A stretch of DNA of 47,564 nucleotides, taken from assembly GCA_902553695.1 (NCBI GenBank), contig CACDLR010000004.1:1-47564 (forward strand), written 5' to 3'. This DNA is from an uncultured Pelagibacteraceae bacterium (GTDB lineage: Bacteria > Pseudomonadota > Alphaproteobacteria > Pelagibacterales > Pelagibacteraceae). This document shows, one piece after another, positions 28,510-37,042 of this stretch. The translations under genes were made by a program, and so were the position numbers. Every line of letters begins with the position of its first letter. Position 1 is the first letter of the stretch. Below the pieces are notes generated by a model. That model was not told the DNA's origin. It saw only the letters and a list, made by a program, of their open reading frames with translations, and searched no databases.

Positions 28510-30303
28510 TTGAATAAATATAGAACACATAACTGTAATGAGTTGAACAAAAAACATTTTGATAAGTCAGTTTTATTATCAGGATGGGTTCATAAAAAAA
28601 GGGACCATGGAAATTTACTATTTATAGATTTAAGAGATAATTTTGGAGTTACTCAATGTATCATTGATAAGAATAATATTAATTTTTCAAGATTAGAAAA
28701 AATTCCACTTGAAACTGTAATAAAGGTTGAAGGAATTGTTCTAAAAAGATCAAATGAAACTATTAATAAAGATATACCAACAGGCGAGATAGAAATTAAT
28801 GTCCATTCATTTGAGGTTTTAGGAAAAACGAGGGAGCTTCCTTTGCCAGTTTTTTCTGATCAAGAGTATGCAGAAGAAATAAGATTAAAATATAGATTTT
28901 TAGATTTAAGAAGAAAGAAGATTCATAATAATATTATTTTAAGATCCAAAGTTATATCTTTTATAAGAAAAGAAATGGAAAAACTTGGATTCAACGAATT
29001 TCAAACACCAATTTTAACATCTTCAAGTCCTGAAGGAGCTAGAGATTTTTTGGTTCCAAGTAGATTAAATCCAGGCAAATTTTATGCTTTGCCTCAAGCT
29101 CCACAACAATTTAAGCAGCTTATAATGATCTCAGGTTTTGATAAATACTTTCAGATAGCTCCATGTTTTAGAGATGAGGATGCAAGAGCTGACAGAAGTC
29201 CTGGTGAATTTTATCAATTAGATATCGAAATGTCTTTTGTTGAGCAGGATGATGTATTTGATGTTGTAGAAAAATTAATGGTAAACTTATTTAAAAATTT
29301 CTCTGAAAAAAATATTATGTTTGAAAAATTCCCACGAATTCCATTTGAAGAGTCAATGAGTAAATATGCAACTGATAAGCCAGATTTAAGAAATCCACTT
29401 TTAATTTATGATATATCAGAAATATTTAAAAGAGATGATGTTAAATTTGAAATATTTAAAAAATTAATTAAATCTGATTCTTTGGTTAAAGCCATTATTA
29501 CTAAAAAAACTAATTCTAAACCAAGGAGTTTTTTTGACAACATTGATAAGTGGGCCAAAGATCAAGGCTGGAATGGTCTAGCTTATTTTACTATTGAAAA
29601 AGATGATAATGAAAAATTAATTGGTAAAGGACCAGTTGGAAAATTTTTCTCTGAAATGGCACTTCAAGAAATTATGAAAATAACCAATGCTGATATTGGA
29701 GATAGTATATTTATGTCATGTAGTAAAAAAAGTGATATTTACGAAATAATGTCTAAGTCTAGAGATAAAATAGCACAAGATTTGGAAATAATTGACAAAA
29801 ATTCTTTTGCTTTCTGTTGGATTACTGATTTTCCAATTTTTGAATTAGACAAGGAAACTTCAAGAATTAATTTTAGTCACAACCCTTTTTCAATGCCGCA
29901 AGGTGATCCAAATAATTTAGATTTATCAAAACCATTAGAGTTAAAAGCTTATCAATACGATATTGTATGTAATGGAGTAGAGTTGTCTTCAGGCGCAATA
30001 AGAAATCATATACCTGATTTAATGTATAAATTATTTGAAATTGCTGGATATTCTAAAAAAGCAGTAGATGAAAAATTTAGTGGAATGATAAATGCTTTAA
30101 GTTATGGGGCTCCACCACATGGGGGTATTGCACCTGGGATAGATAGAATTGTTATGTTATTAGCAAATGAGAAAAATATTCGTGAAGTTACAATGTTTCC
30201 AATGAACCAAAACGCCCAAGATTTAATGATGAATGCCCCTTCAGAAATAAGTGAAAGTCAGCTAAAGGAGTTAAGTCTTAAATCCTTAAATAAAAAAAAT
30301 TAA
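28510..30303 (+). CDS. aspS: Aspartate--tRNA(Asp/Asn) ligase
   Basis: TTG start; LSGWVHKKRDHGNLLFIDLRDNFGVTQCI, FRDEDARADRSPGEFYQLDIEMSFV, GAPPHGGIAPGIDRIVMLL. Confidence 0.96.
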   Translation: MNKYRTHNCNELNKKHFDKSVLLSGWVHKKRDHGNLLFIDLRDNFGVTQCIIDKNNINFSRLEKIPLETVIKVEGIVLKRSNETINKDIPTGEIEINVHSFEVLGKTRELPLPVFSDQEYAEEIRLKYRFLDLRRKKIHNNIILRSKVISFIRKEMEKLGFNEFQTPILTSSSPEGARDFLVPSRLNPGKFYALPQAPQQFKQLIMISGFDKYFQIAPCFRDEDARADRSPGEFYQLDIEMSFVEQDDVFDVVEKLMVNLFKNFSEKNIMFEKFPRIPFEESMSKYATDKPDLRNPLLIYDISEIFKRDDVKFEIFKKLIKSDSLVKAIITKKTNSKPRSFFDNIDKWAKDQGWNGLAYFTIEKDDNEKLIGKGPVGKFFSEMALQEIMKITNADIGDSIFMSCSKKSDIYEIMSKSRDKIAQDLEIIDKNSFAFCWITDFPIFELDKETSRINFSHNPFSMPQGDPNNLDLSKPLELKAYQYDIVCNGVELSSGAIRNHIPDLMYKLFEIAGYSKKAVDEKFSGMINALSYGAPPHGGIAPGIDRIVMLLANEKNIREVTMFPMNQNAQDLMMNAPSEISESQLKELSLKSLNKKN

Positions 30304-30304
30304 A

Positions 30305-31129
30305 CTATTTTTTTTTACCCTTGAGATTAAGTTTGATATCAGAGAGATCAACTAATTTTTCTGTATAATTATTTCGTACAAATCCCTTACTAGTAATATC
30401 TTTTACTAATTTGATAAATTGATTTTGTTCATCATCTTTTTGTTCATCTTGTCCGTAAGTATCTTTGTTTGTTATAGAAGGGGTATGTGCGAGGTCCTCT
30501 CTGCTTAAGTAAGAAATTGCAAGCTCTCTAAATATATAGTCTAATATAGAAGAGGCACTTAAAATTCTATCATTTCCCTGAACTTTTCCAGAAGGTTCGA
30601 ATTTAGTTCCAATAAAGGCACTTACAAATTCATCCAGAGGAACTCCATATTGAAGACCCAGAGATACAGCTATTGCAAAATTGTTCATTAATGCTTTTAC
30701 TAATTCACCTTCTTTTGATGTATCAATAAATATTTCTCCAATTTTTCCATCTTCATATTCTCCGGTGTGGAGGTAAACTTTATGATTCCCGATTGTTGCT
30801 TTTTGAATGTAACCTTTTCTTCTATCTGGCATACTAAATCTCTTTGTTATATTTTCTTTAAATGCTTTGTTTAATACAACTGTATTAGAAATGTTGTTTT
30901 GGTTTTTTTTGCTTAAATTTTCCATTGATTCGTTATATTTTATATCAACATTATCCGAGCCTTTTTCTAAATTCTTAGTATTTCTTTTGTCAAATTTTAC
31001 ATCTAAAATTTCATATTCACCATCTTCACGCTTTTCTAACTGATCTAATTGATTATTGCTTATATCATCAAGATAATGTTTTACTTTAAATGTACATGTG
31101 TAATAAGTTTCAACTTTATATTTTGCCAT
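30305..31129 (-). CDS. Stand-alone protein matching the C-terminal (TSCPD-type) region of B12-dependent ribonucleotide reductase NrdJ
   Basis: [116 protein letters not shown] closely resembles the C-terminal part of alphaproteobacterial NrdJ. No catalytic RNR barrel in the ORF or its neighbours. Confidence 0.8.
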   Translation of the reverse strand: MAKYKVETYYTCTFKVKHYLDDISNNQLDQLEKREDGEYEILDVKFDKRNTKNLEKGSDNVDIKYNESMENLSKKNQNNISNTVVLNKAFKENITKRFSMPDRRKGYIQKATIGNHKVYLHTGEYEDGKIGEIFIDTSKEGELVKALMNNFAIAVSLGLQYGVPLDEFVSAFIGTKFEPSGKVQGNDRILSASSILDYIFRELAISYLSREDLAHTPSITNKDTYGQDEQKDDEQNQFIKLVKDITSKGFVRNNYTEKLVDLSDIKLNLKGKKK

Positions 31130-31161
31130 AAATTTAAAAATCTTTTGAGTTTAATTATTTA

Positions 31162-31173
31162 ATGTATATACAT
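31162..31173. repeat. 12-bp perfect palindrome upstream of the NrdJ-C-like gene
   Basis: ATGTATATACAT, self-complementary, in the 31130-31224 divergent intergenic region. Confidence 0.6.
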
Positions 31174-31224
31174 AAAACAAATTTAGTCTAATTTTTTTTT
31201 TACAATTAGAAATTGAAAATAAAT

Positions 31225-31587
31225 ATGTTGACAATGATTAAAGAAATTTTCACTTGGTGGAATCGCCAAACTCTTGGAACAAGATTGCAAACCTTTTTTT
31301 TTGGAAAATTTGTAGGACAAGACGAATTTGGAAATAAATATTATGAAAATAAAAAAAGAAAAAAAAGATGGGTTATATATAAAAATGAAATTGAAGCAAC
31401 AAAGATACCTGTTGAATGGTATTCATGGATGCATTCAATTAAAAATAAGGTAGAAGATACTCATGAATTTAAAAAGTTTTATTGGCAAAAAAAACATTTA
31501 TCCAATCAAACTGGAACTGATAAAGCTTACAATCCTAAAAAAAATAAGGATGCAATTAAAAAAAAATATAAATCTTGGAATAGTTAA
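31225..31587 (+). CDS. NADH:ubiquinone oxidoreductase subunit NDUFA12 family protein
   Basis: FTWWNRQTLGTRLQTFFFGKFVGQDEFGNKYYENKKRKKRWVIYKNEIEATKIPVEWYSWMH. ORF track starts at a TTG (31213); the ATG at 31225 is more likely. Confidence 0.9.
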   Translation: MLTMIKEIFTWWNRQTLGTRLQTFFFGKFVGQDEFGNKYYENKKRKKRWVIYKNEIEATKIPVEWYSWMHSIKNKVEDTHEFKKFYWQKKHLSNQTGTDKAYNPKKNKDAIKKKYKSWNS

Positions 31588-31960
31588 TTTATTAATCTTA
31601 ATTATTGTTTTAATAAATATGACTCATACAGAGGCTCAAGAGAAAGATGTCGTGTCTCAGAATATTTTAGTTGAAATAAAAGTTTTAGATAAAGTTAGCT
31701 CAAAAAATACAATATTAAAGTTAAATCTTAATGAAGAAATAAAGTTTCAAAATTTACTAATTAAAGTATTAAAATGTGAAAATTCTAAATTTGATGATGA
31801 TCCCGAAATAACTGCATATGTTCAAGTTAAAGATTTGAATATTTCTGATAATGAGAAAGTTTTTGTATTTAATGGATGGACGTTTTCATCAAGTCCAACT
31901 CTTAATCCATTTGATCATCCAGTTTATGATTTATGGTTAAGTTCTTGTAAAGTTATATAA
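31550..31960 (+). CDS. DUF2155-domain exported protein
   Basis: Signal-like MQLKKNINLGIVNLLILIIVLINMTHTEAQ, then VLDKVSSKNTILKLNLNEEIKFQNLLIKVLKCE...VFNGWTFSSSPTLNPFDHPVYDLWLSSC. Follows NDUFA12, overlapping it by about 38 nt. Confidence 0.82.
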   Translation: MQLKKNINLGIVNLLILIIVLINMTHTEAQEKDVVSQNILVEIKVLDKVSSKNTILKLNLNEEIKFQNLLIKVLKCENSKFDDDPEITAYVQVKDLNISDNEKVFVFNGWTFSSSPTLNPFDHPVYDLWLSSCKVI

Positions 31961-33290
31961 TTTTTTCTTTGTCTAACCATGTAACGTTAAAATCTGATTT
32001 TACAAATTTTTCATGATTAATTAGCTTTTTATGTAATTCAATTGTGGTAGTGATACCTTCTATTATAAATTCGTCTAACGATCTATTCATTCTTTGTATA
32101 GCTTCCGTTCTATTTCTACCATGACAAATTAATTTACAAACCATACTATCATAGTATGGAGTGACTTTGTATCCTTGGTAAATTGCTCCATCTACTCTCG
32201 TTCTAAATCCTGAGGGTTGATGGCACATACCAATAGTTCCTGGCGAAGGTTGAAAATTCTTTGACGGATCCTCAGCATTTATTCTACACTCTATTGCATG
32301 ACCTCTTGGTTGTATATCTTTTTGTTCGAGAGCTGTTTCTCCTGAGGATGCAATCCAAATTTGTTCTTTTATAATATCAATTCCAGTAACTACTTCAGTT
32401 ACAGGGTGTTCTACTTGTACTCTTGTATTCATTTCTAAAAAATAAAATTTTCCATCCTCATAAATAAACTCAACAGTACCCGCTCCTTCATAGCCAATTT
32501 TCTTAACCATATTAACCGTTCTTTCAAATAAATCTCTTCTTATTGTATCATTTAAAATTGGACTTGGTGTTTCCTCTATAAGTTTTTGATGTCTTCTTTG
32601 AACTGAGCAATCTCTCTCATGCAAATGAACAACTCTATTTTTTCCTGCTAAAATTTGAACCTCTATATGTCTTGGGTTTTCGAAAAATTTTTCAATATAA
32701 ACCTCGTCATTACCAAAATATTTTTTTGCCTCTAATTTTGCAGTTAAAAAAAGGTTTTCAAATTCTTTTTCATTTCTTACTATTTTCATTCCCTTTCCAC
32801 CACCACCACCTGCAGCTTTAATTAATACTGGAAGTCCAGTATTTTTTAAAATTTTATTAGCTTCATCAATATTTTTAACTCCACCTTCTGAGCCTTCAAT
32901 TACAGGCAACCCATATTCTTTAGCAATTTTTTTCGCTTGAATTTTATCACCCATCATTTGAATATGTTTTGCAGAAGGTCCGATAAATTTAATGTTATTT
33001 TCCTCGAGTATTTTCGCAAAATTATAATTCTCTGATAAAAATCCATAACCAGGATGAACCGCTTCTGAATTAGTTAATTCTATAGCAGATAAGATAGCCG
33101 GAATATTCAAATAGCTATTTGCTGGTTGATGAGAGCCAACGCATATACTTTCGTCTGCTAGTTTTACATGCATGCTTTCTCTGTCAACATCTGAGTGAAT
33201 AGCAACAGTAGATATGCCCCATTCTTTACAAGCTCTAATTATTCTTACAGCTATCTCTCCACGGTTAGCAATCAAAATTTTTTTAAACAT
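31953..33290 (-). CDS. accC: Acetyl-CoA carboxylase, biotin carboxylase subunit
   Basis: MFKKILIANRGEIAVRIIRACKEWGISTVAIHSDVDRESMHVKLADES, KAAGGGGGKGMK, EMNTRVQVEHPVTE. Confidence 0.97.
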   Translation of the reverse strand: MFKKILIANRGEIAVRIIRACKEWGISTVAIHSDVDRESMHVKLADESICVGSHQPANSYLNIPAILSAIELTNSEAVHPGYGFLSENYNFAKILEENNIKFIGPSAKHIQMMGDKIQAKKIAKEYGLPVIEGSEGGVKNIDEANKILKNTGLPVLIKAAGGGGGKGMKIVRNEKEFENLFLTAKLEAKKYFGNDEVYIEKFFENPRHIEVQILAGKNRVVHLHERDCSVQRRHQKLIEETPSPILNDTIRRDLFERTVNMVKKIGYEGAGTVEFIYEDGKFYFLEMNTRVQVEHPVTEVVTGIDIIKEQIWIASSGETALEQKDIQPRGHAIECRINAEDPSKNFQPSPGTIGMCHQPSGFRTRVDGAIYQGYKVTPYYDSMVCKLICHGRNRTEAIQRMNRSLDEFIIEGITTTIELHKKLINHEKFVKSDFNVTWLDKEKII

Positions 33291-33715
33291 TACTCAATTA
33301 TTATTAGAGTTTGACCAAACTCTACAGGCTGACCATCTGAAACACAAATTTCTTTAATAATACCATCAAAAGTACTCGGGACATGATTCATTGTTTTCAT
33401 CGCCTCAACAATCATTATAGTGTCACCTTTTTTAATTTTTTTCCCAACTTCTACAAACTTCTTTCCTCCAGGTTCTGGCGCTAAATACGCAGTTCCTATT
33501 ATTGGAGACGTAACTTTGTTACCTATACTTATTTTATTATTTTCATTATTTTGAATATTTTGTTTTAATGGAATTGAAGATGTTGATAAAATTTCTGTAC
33601 TTGATTTTTTTGATACCTTTATTTTTGTATCTTTAAATGAATATTCAATTTCATTTAAATTAAATTCATCTAAACAGTCTCTTAATTCTTTGATTATTTT
33701 TTTATTTATTTCCAT
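33290..33715 (-). CDS. accB: Acetyl-CoA carboxylase biotin carboxyl carrier protein
   Basis: C-terminal biotinyl domain with VEAMKTMNHVPSTFDG; upstream of accC. Confidence 0.95.
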   Translation of the reverse strand: MEINKKIIKELRDCLDEFNLNEIEYSFKDTKIKVSKKSSTEILSTSSIPLKQNIQNNENNKISIGNKVTSPIIGTAYLAPEPGGKKFVEVGKKIKKGDTIMIVEAMKTMNHVPSTFDGIIKEICVSDGQPVEFGQTLIIIE

Positions 33716-34151
33716 TTTGGATCATTTCATAGATTGAATTTATGGCTAAAATATAGCCAGACGTTCCTAAGCCACAAATAATACCTGTTACAACATCACT
33801 AATAAGGGATTTATGCCTGAAATCTTCTCTCTTATATATATTTGATATATGTAACTCAATAATTGGTTTTTTAAATAAACTTAAAGCATCCCTTATCGCA
33901 ACAGAGGTGTGAGTAAATGCTGCTCCATTAATAATCATGCCATCATATATTTTTATTGAGTCTTGAATTTTGTTAACTAATTCGCCTTCAATATTTGATT
34001 GATAAAAATCAATATTTATATTCTTCTTAATTGCCTCTGATTTGCACCTTTTTAATAAATTATCATAGGTTTCATTTCCATAAATCGATTTATCTCTATC
34101 ACCCAATAAATTTATATTTGGTCCATTAATAATTATGATATTATTTTGCAC
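33702..34151 (-). CDS. aroQ: Type II 3-dehydroquinate dehydratase
   Basis: IIIINGPNINLLGDRDKSIYG, YQSNIEGELVNKIQ, INGAAFTHTSVAIRDAL, ELHISNIYKREDFRHKSL. GTG start. Confidence 0.95.
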   Translation of the reverse strand: MQNNIIIINGPNINLLGDRDKSIYGNETYDNLLKRCKSEAIKKNINIDFYQSNIEGELVNKIQDSIKIYDGMIINGAAFTHTSVAIRDALSLFKKPIIELHISNIYKREDFRHKSLISDVVTGIICGLGTSGYILAINSIYEMIQNGNK

Positions 34152-34167
34152 AAATTATTTATAATAC

Positions 34168-34386
34168 ATGGTTAAAAAAAATAAAATAAAAATAAAACTA
34201 AATGGTAAAGTAATTACTATTGATAAAGGTACAAATTTGGATTTCTTAGTAAAAAAATTTAAATTTCCTTTAAATAAGATAGCTATTGAAAAAAATAATA
34301 TGATTGTGGAAAAAAAAAAATTAAAAAAAATTTTCTTAAAAACAAAGGATAAAATAGAAATTGTTCATTTTATAGGTGGTGGTTAG
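34168..34386 (+). CDS. thiS: Sulfur carrier protein ThiS
   Basis: 72-aa beta-grasp protein ending in GGG, directly upstream of thiG. Confidence 0.88.
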   Translation: MVKKNKIKIKLNGKVITIDKGTNLDFLVKKFKFPLNKIAIEKNNMIVEKKKLKKIFLKTKDKIEIVHFIGGG

Positions 34387-35162
34387 TGAAAATTAAAGAT
34401 TATTTTAAAATTTCAGGAAAAAAATTTACGTCTAGATTGATCGTTGGAACCGGCAAATATAAAAGTTTTAAAGAATGTGCTTCAGCTGTAAAAGCATCTG
34501 GAGCAGAAATTGTAACAGTTGCTGTAAGAAGGGTAAATATTATAGATAAAAAAAAACCTTTATTAATGGATTTTCTAGATCCAAAAAAAATTACATATTT
34601 ACCAAATACTGCAGGATGTTTTAATTCTATCGATGCTTTAAGAACTTTAAGACTAGCAAGGGAAATTGGTGGGTGGAAATTAGTTAAATTAGAAATATTA
34701 GGTGATAAAAAAACTTTACTTCCTGATATGATTGAAACTCTAAAATCAACTGAAGTTCTTACAAAGGAGGGTTTTAAAGTTATGGTTTACTGTAATGATG
34801 ATCCTTTAATGGCAAAAAAATTAGAAGATGTTGGAGCGGTAGCGGTAATGCCTTTAGCTGCTCCAATAGGATCTGGATTAGGAATTCAAAATAAAATAAA
34901 TATTAAATTAATAAAACATAAAATTAAAATTCCACTGTTAATTGATGCAGGTATTGGACAAGCATCTGATGCTACAGTTGCAATGGAATTAGGTTGTGAT
35001 GGAGTATTAATTAATACTGCAATTGCAAAATCTAAAAATCCAATTGAAATGGCAAAAGCAATGAAATTTGCTGTTATATCTGGTAGAAAATCTTATTTGT
35101 CAGGCAGAATTGAAAAAAATTTTTTTGGTCAGGCTTCCTCACCAAAAAAAGGGATTATTTAG
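34386..35162 (+). CDS. thiG: Thiazole synthase
   Basis: [73 protein letters not shown] start. Confidence 0.95.
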   Translation: MKIKDYFKISGKKFTSRLIVGTGKYKSFKECASAVKASGAEIVTVAVRRVNIIDKKKPLLMDFLDPKKITYLPNTAGCFNSIDALRTLRLAREIGGWKLVKLEILGDKKTLLPDMIETLKSTEVLTKEGFKVMVYCNDDPLMAKKLEDVGAVAVMPLAAPIGSGLGIQNKINIKLIKHKIKIPLLIDAGIGQASDATVAMELGCDGVLINTAIAKSKNPIEMAKAMKFAVISGRKSYLSGRIEKNFFGQASSPKKGII

Positions 35163-36948
35163 TTTTTTTTTTGAACTTTTTGTAATATTTTTTTTTTGAA
35201 TTCTTTGGATACTGTTTCTTAAATTTTTTCTTTTTTTCCTCAAATTTAATAATATTAGTATCACTTTTAATTATTTTTTCAGATTGTATTGTCTCCACTA
35301 CTTTATTATTTTTTGTTTTAAAATCTATTTTGTATTCATTCACACCAAATTCCAAATCTTCTTTAAACGAAATTTTAATCTTATTCTTTTTTTGAAAAAA
35401 AACGATATCTTCCTCACTATTTTTCGATAGAAAGTCAATTATCTTTTTATTTAAATATATAATAATTTCTTTTGACTTATTTTCTAAACATTTAATTTCA
35501 GCTAATTTTAAAACCTTAAGTGCTTGAGACTCGTTTGTTAAACTCATAATCCATTTTACATTGCTTTCCCTCAATCTTTGCCTTGACATTTCAAGTAAAC
35601 CAAAATGTGTAATTCTACCAATTTGAATTCTTGCTCTATCTTTTCTGCATTTTTCTTTTAGTTTTCTTTCTACTTGTCTACGATTTGAAAAATTATGCAT
35701 ATCAATAAAATCAATTATAATTAAACCAGATAAATCTCTTATTTTAATTTGTCTTGCTATTTCTTCTGCCGCTTCTAGATTTGTATCTAAAGCAGTACTT
35801 TCAACATTTTTTTGTTTAATTGATTTACCAGAATTTACATCTATAGATACCAAGGCTTCTGTGGGGTTAATTACCAGATAGCCGCCTGATTTAAGCTTTA
35901 CTTCAGATTTATATATCTCATATAATTTATTTTCTATATCATTTTTAAAGAAGAGAGGAATTTTATCTCTATATTTTTTAACTTTTTTTATTTGTTTAGG
36001 CATTAATTGTTTAATATAAACTTTAGCCTTTTGATATCCTTCATTTCCTTCCACAAAAATATTTTGTACATCGTCATCAACCATATCTCTAATACTTCTT
36101 TTAATTATATCGCTCTCTTCAAAAATTAATGAAGGAGCAATGGACTCCATTGCTTTATTTTTTATATCTTCCCACGATGTAATCGAATTTTGGAGATCAT
36201 TTTCTATATCATTTTTAGTTTTATTAGATCCTGCCGTTCTTACTATCAACCCCATTTCTTTAGGGATTTCTATGAGATTAAGTATTTGTCTGATTTTTTT
36301 TCTATCTACAGGATTAAATATTTTTCTTGAGATTCCGCCTCCCTTAGGAGTATTTGGCATTAAGACAGTATACTTCCCAGCAATTGATATAAATGTTGTA
36401 AGAGCTGCTCCTTTTAAACCTCTTTCATCTTTTAATACCTGCACCAAAATTACTTGATTTGGTTTTATAACTTCTTGAATTTTATATTTTTTTCTCCGAA
36501 TTTGAACATCATTAGTCTTATTGAGATTATTTTTTTCATTATTTTGATTTTCATCTTCATTAATTTCAATTTTATTTTCTGGTTCAAGAATCTTTTCTTC
36601 TAAATCCTTTTCTTCTAAATTACTTTCTATTATTTCACTTTGCTTTTGAAGCTCTATTCTTGTTTCTTCCTCTTCTTTTTTAATAAGTTCAATATCACTT
36701 TTAGGTATCTGGTAATAATCACTTTGTATGTCATTGAATGAAAGAAATCCATGTCTTTCTCTTCCAAAATCTACAAATGCTGCTTGTAAAGAAGGTTCTA
36801 TTCTACTAACTTTTCCTAAATAAATGTTATTCTTAATTAAGTTATTATTTTTGCCTTCGTATTCGTAATCTTCGATATCATTTTCTGATTTAAGAACAAC
36901 CCTTGTTTGACTTGGATGCGATGCATCAATAAATAAATTTTTTGGCAT
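35155..36948 (-). CDS. rne: RNase E/G family endoribonuclease (minimal; no scaffold tail, no CPxC zinc-link)
   Basis: [15 protein letters not shown]1 domain with acidic insertion, [54 protein letters not shown]; ends in a Lys-rich tail. Confidence 0.92.
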   Translation of the reverse strand: MPKNLFIDASHPSQTRVVLKSENDIEDYEYEGKNNNLIKNNIYLGKVSRIEPSLQAAFVDFGRERHGFLSFNDIQSDYYQIPKSDIELIKKEEEETRIELQKQSEIIESNLEEKDLEEKILEPENKIEINEDENQNNEKNNLNKTNDVQIRRKKYKIQEVIKPNQVILVQVLKDERGLKGAALTTFISIAGKYTVLMPNTPKGGGISRKIFNPVDRKKIRQILNLIEIPKEMGLIVRTAGSNKTKNDIENDLQNSITSWEDIKNKAMESIAPSLIFEESDIIKRSIRDMVDDDVQNIFVEGNEGYQKAKVYIKQLMPKQIKKVKKYRDKIPLFFKNDIENKLYEIYKSEVKLKSGGYLVINPTEALVSIDVNSGKSIKQKNVESTALDTNLEAAEEIARQIKIRDLSGLIIIDFIDMHNFSNRRQVERKLKEKCRKDRARIQIGRITHFGLLEMSRQRLRESNVKWIMSLTNESQALKVLKLAEIKCLENKSKEIIIYLNKKIIDFLSKNSEEDIVFFQKKNKIKISFKEDLEFGVNEYKIDFKTKNNKVVETIQSEKIIKSDTNIIKFEEKKKKFKKQYPKNSKKKYYKKFKKKTK

Positions 36949-36986
36949 ATATACCTATTATTTTTGTGTATTTGTTTCATTAAAAT

Positions 36987-37019
36987 TTTGTTAATTTTTT
37001 GTGCCTTAACATTAACAAA
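36987..37019. repeat. 9-bp inverted repeat in the rne / PBP1A divergent intergenic region
   Basis: TTTGTTAAT (36987-36995) and ATTAACAAA (37011-37019), exact reverse complements with a 15-nt spacer. Confidence 0.7.
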
Positions 37020-37042
37020 TTCATACATTAAATTAAATAGAA

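Noticed and set aside
36140-36457. 105-aa plus-strand ORF
   Set aside because: Fully antisense to the conserved catalytic region of RNase E/G.
36837-37028. 63-aa minus-strand ORF upstream of PBP1A
   Set aside because: Overlaps the 5' end of rne in another frame; no domain and no SD.
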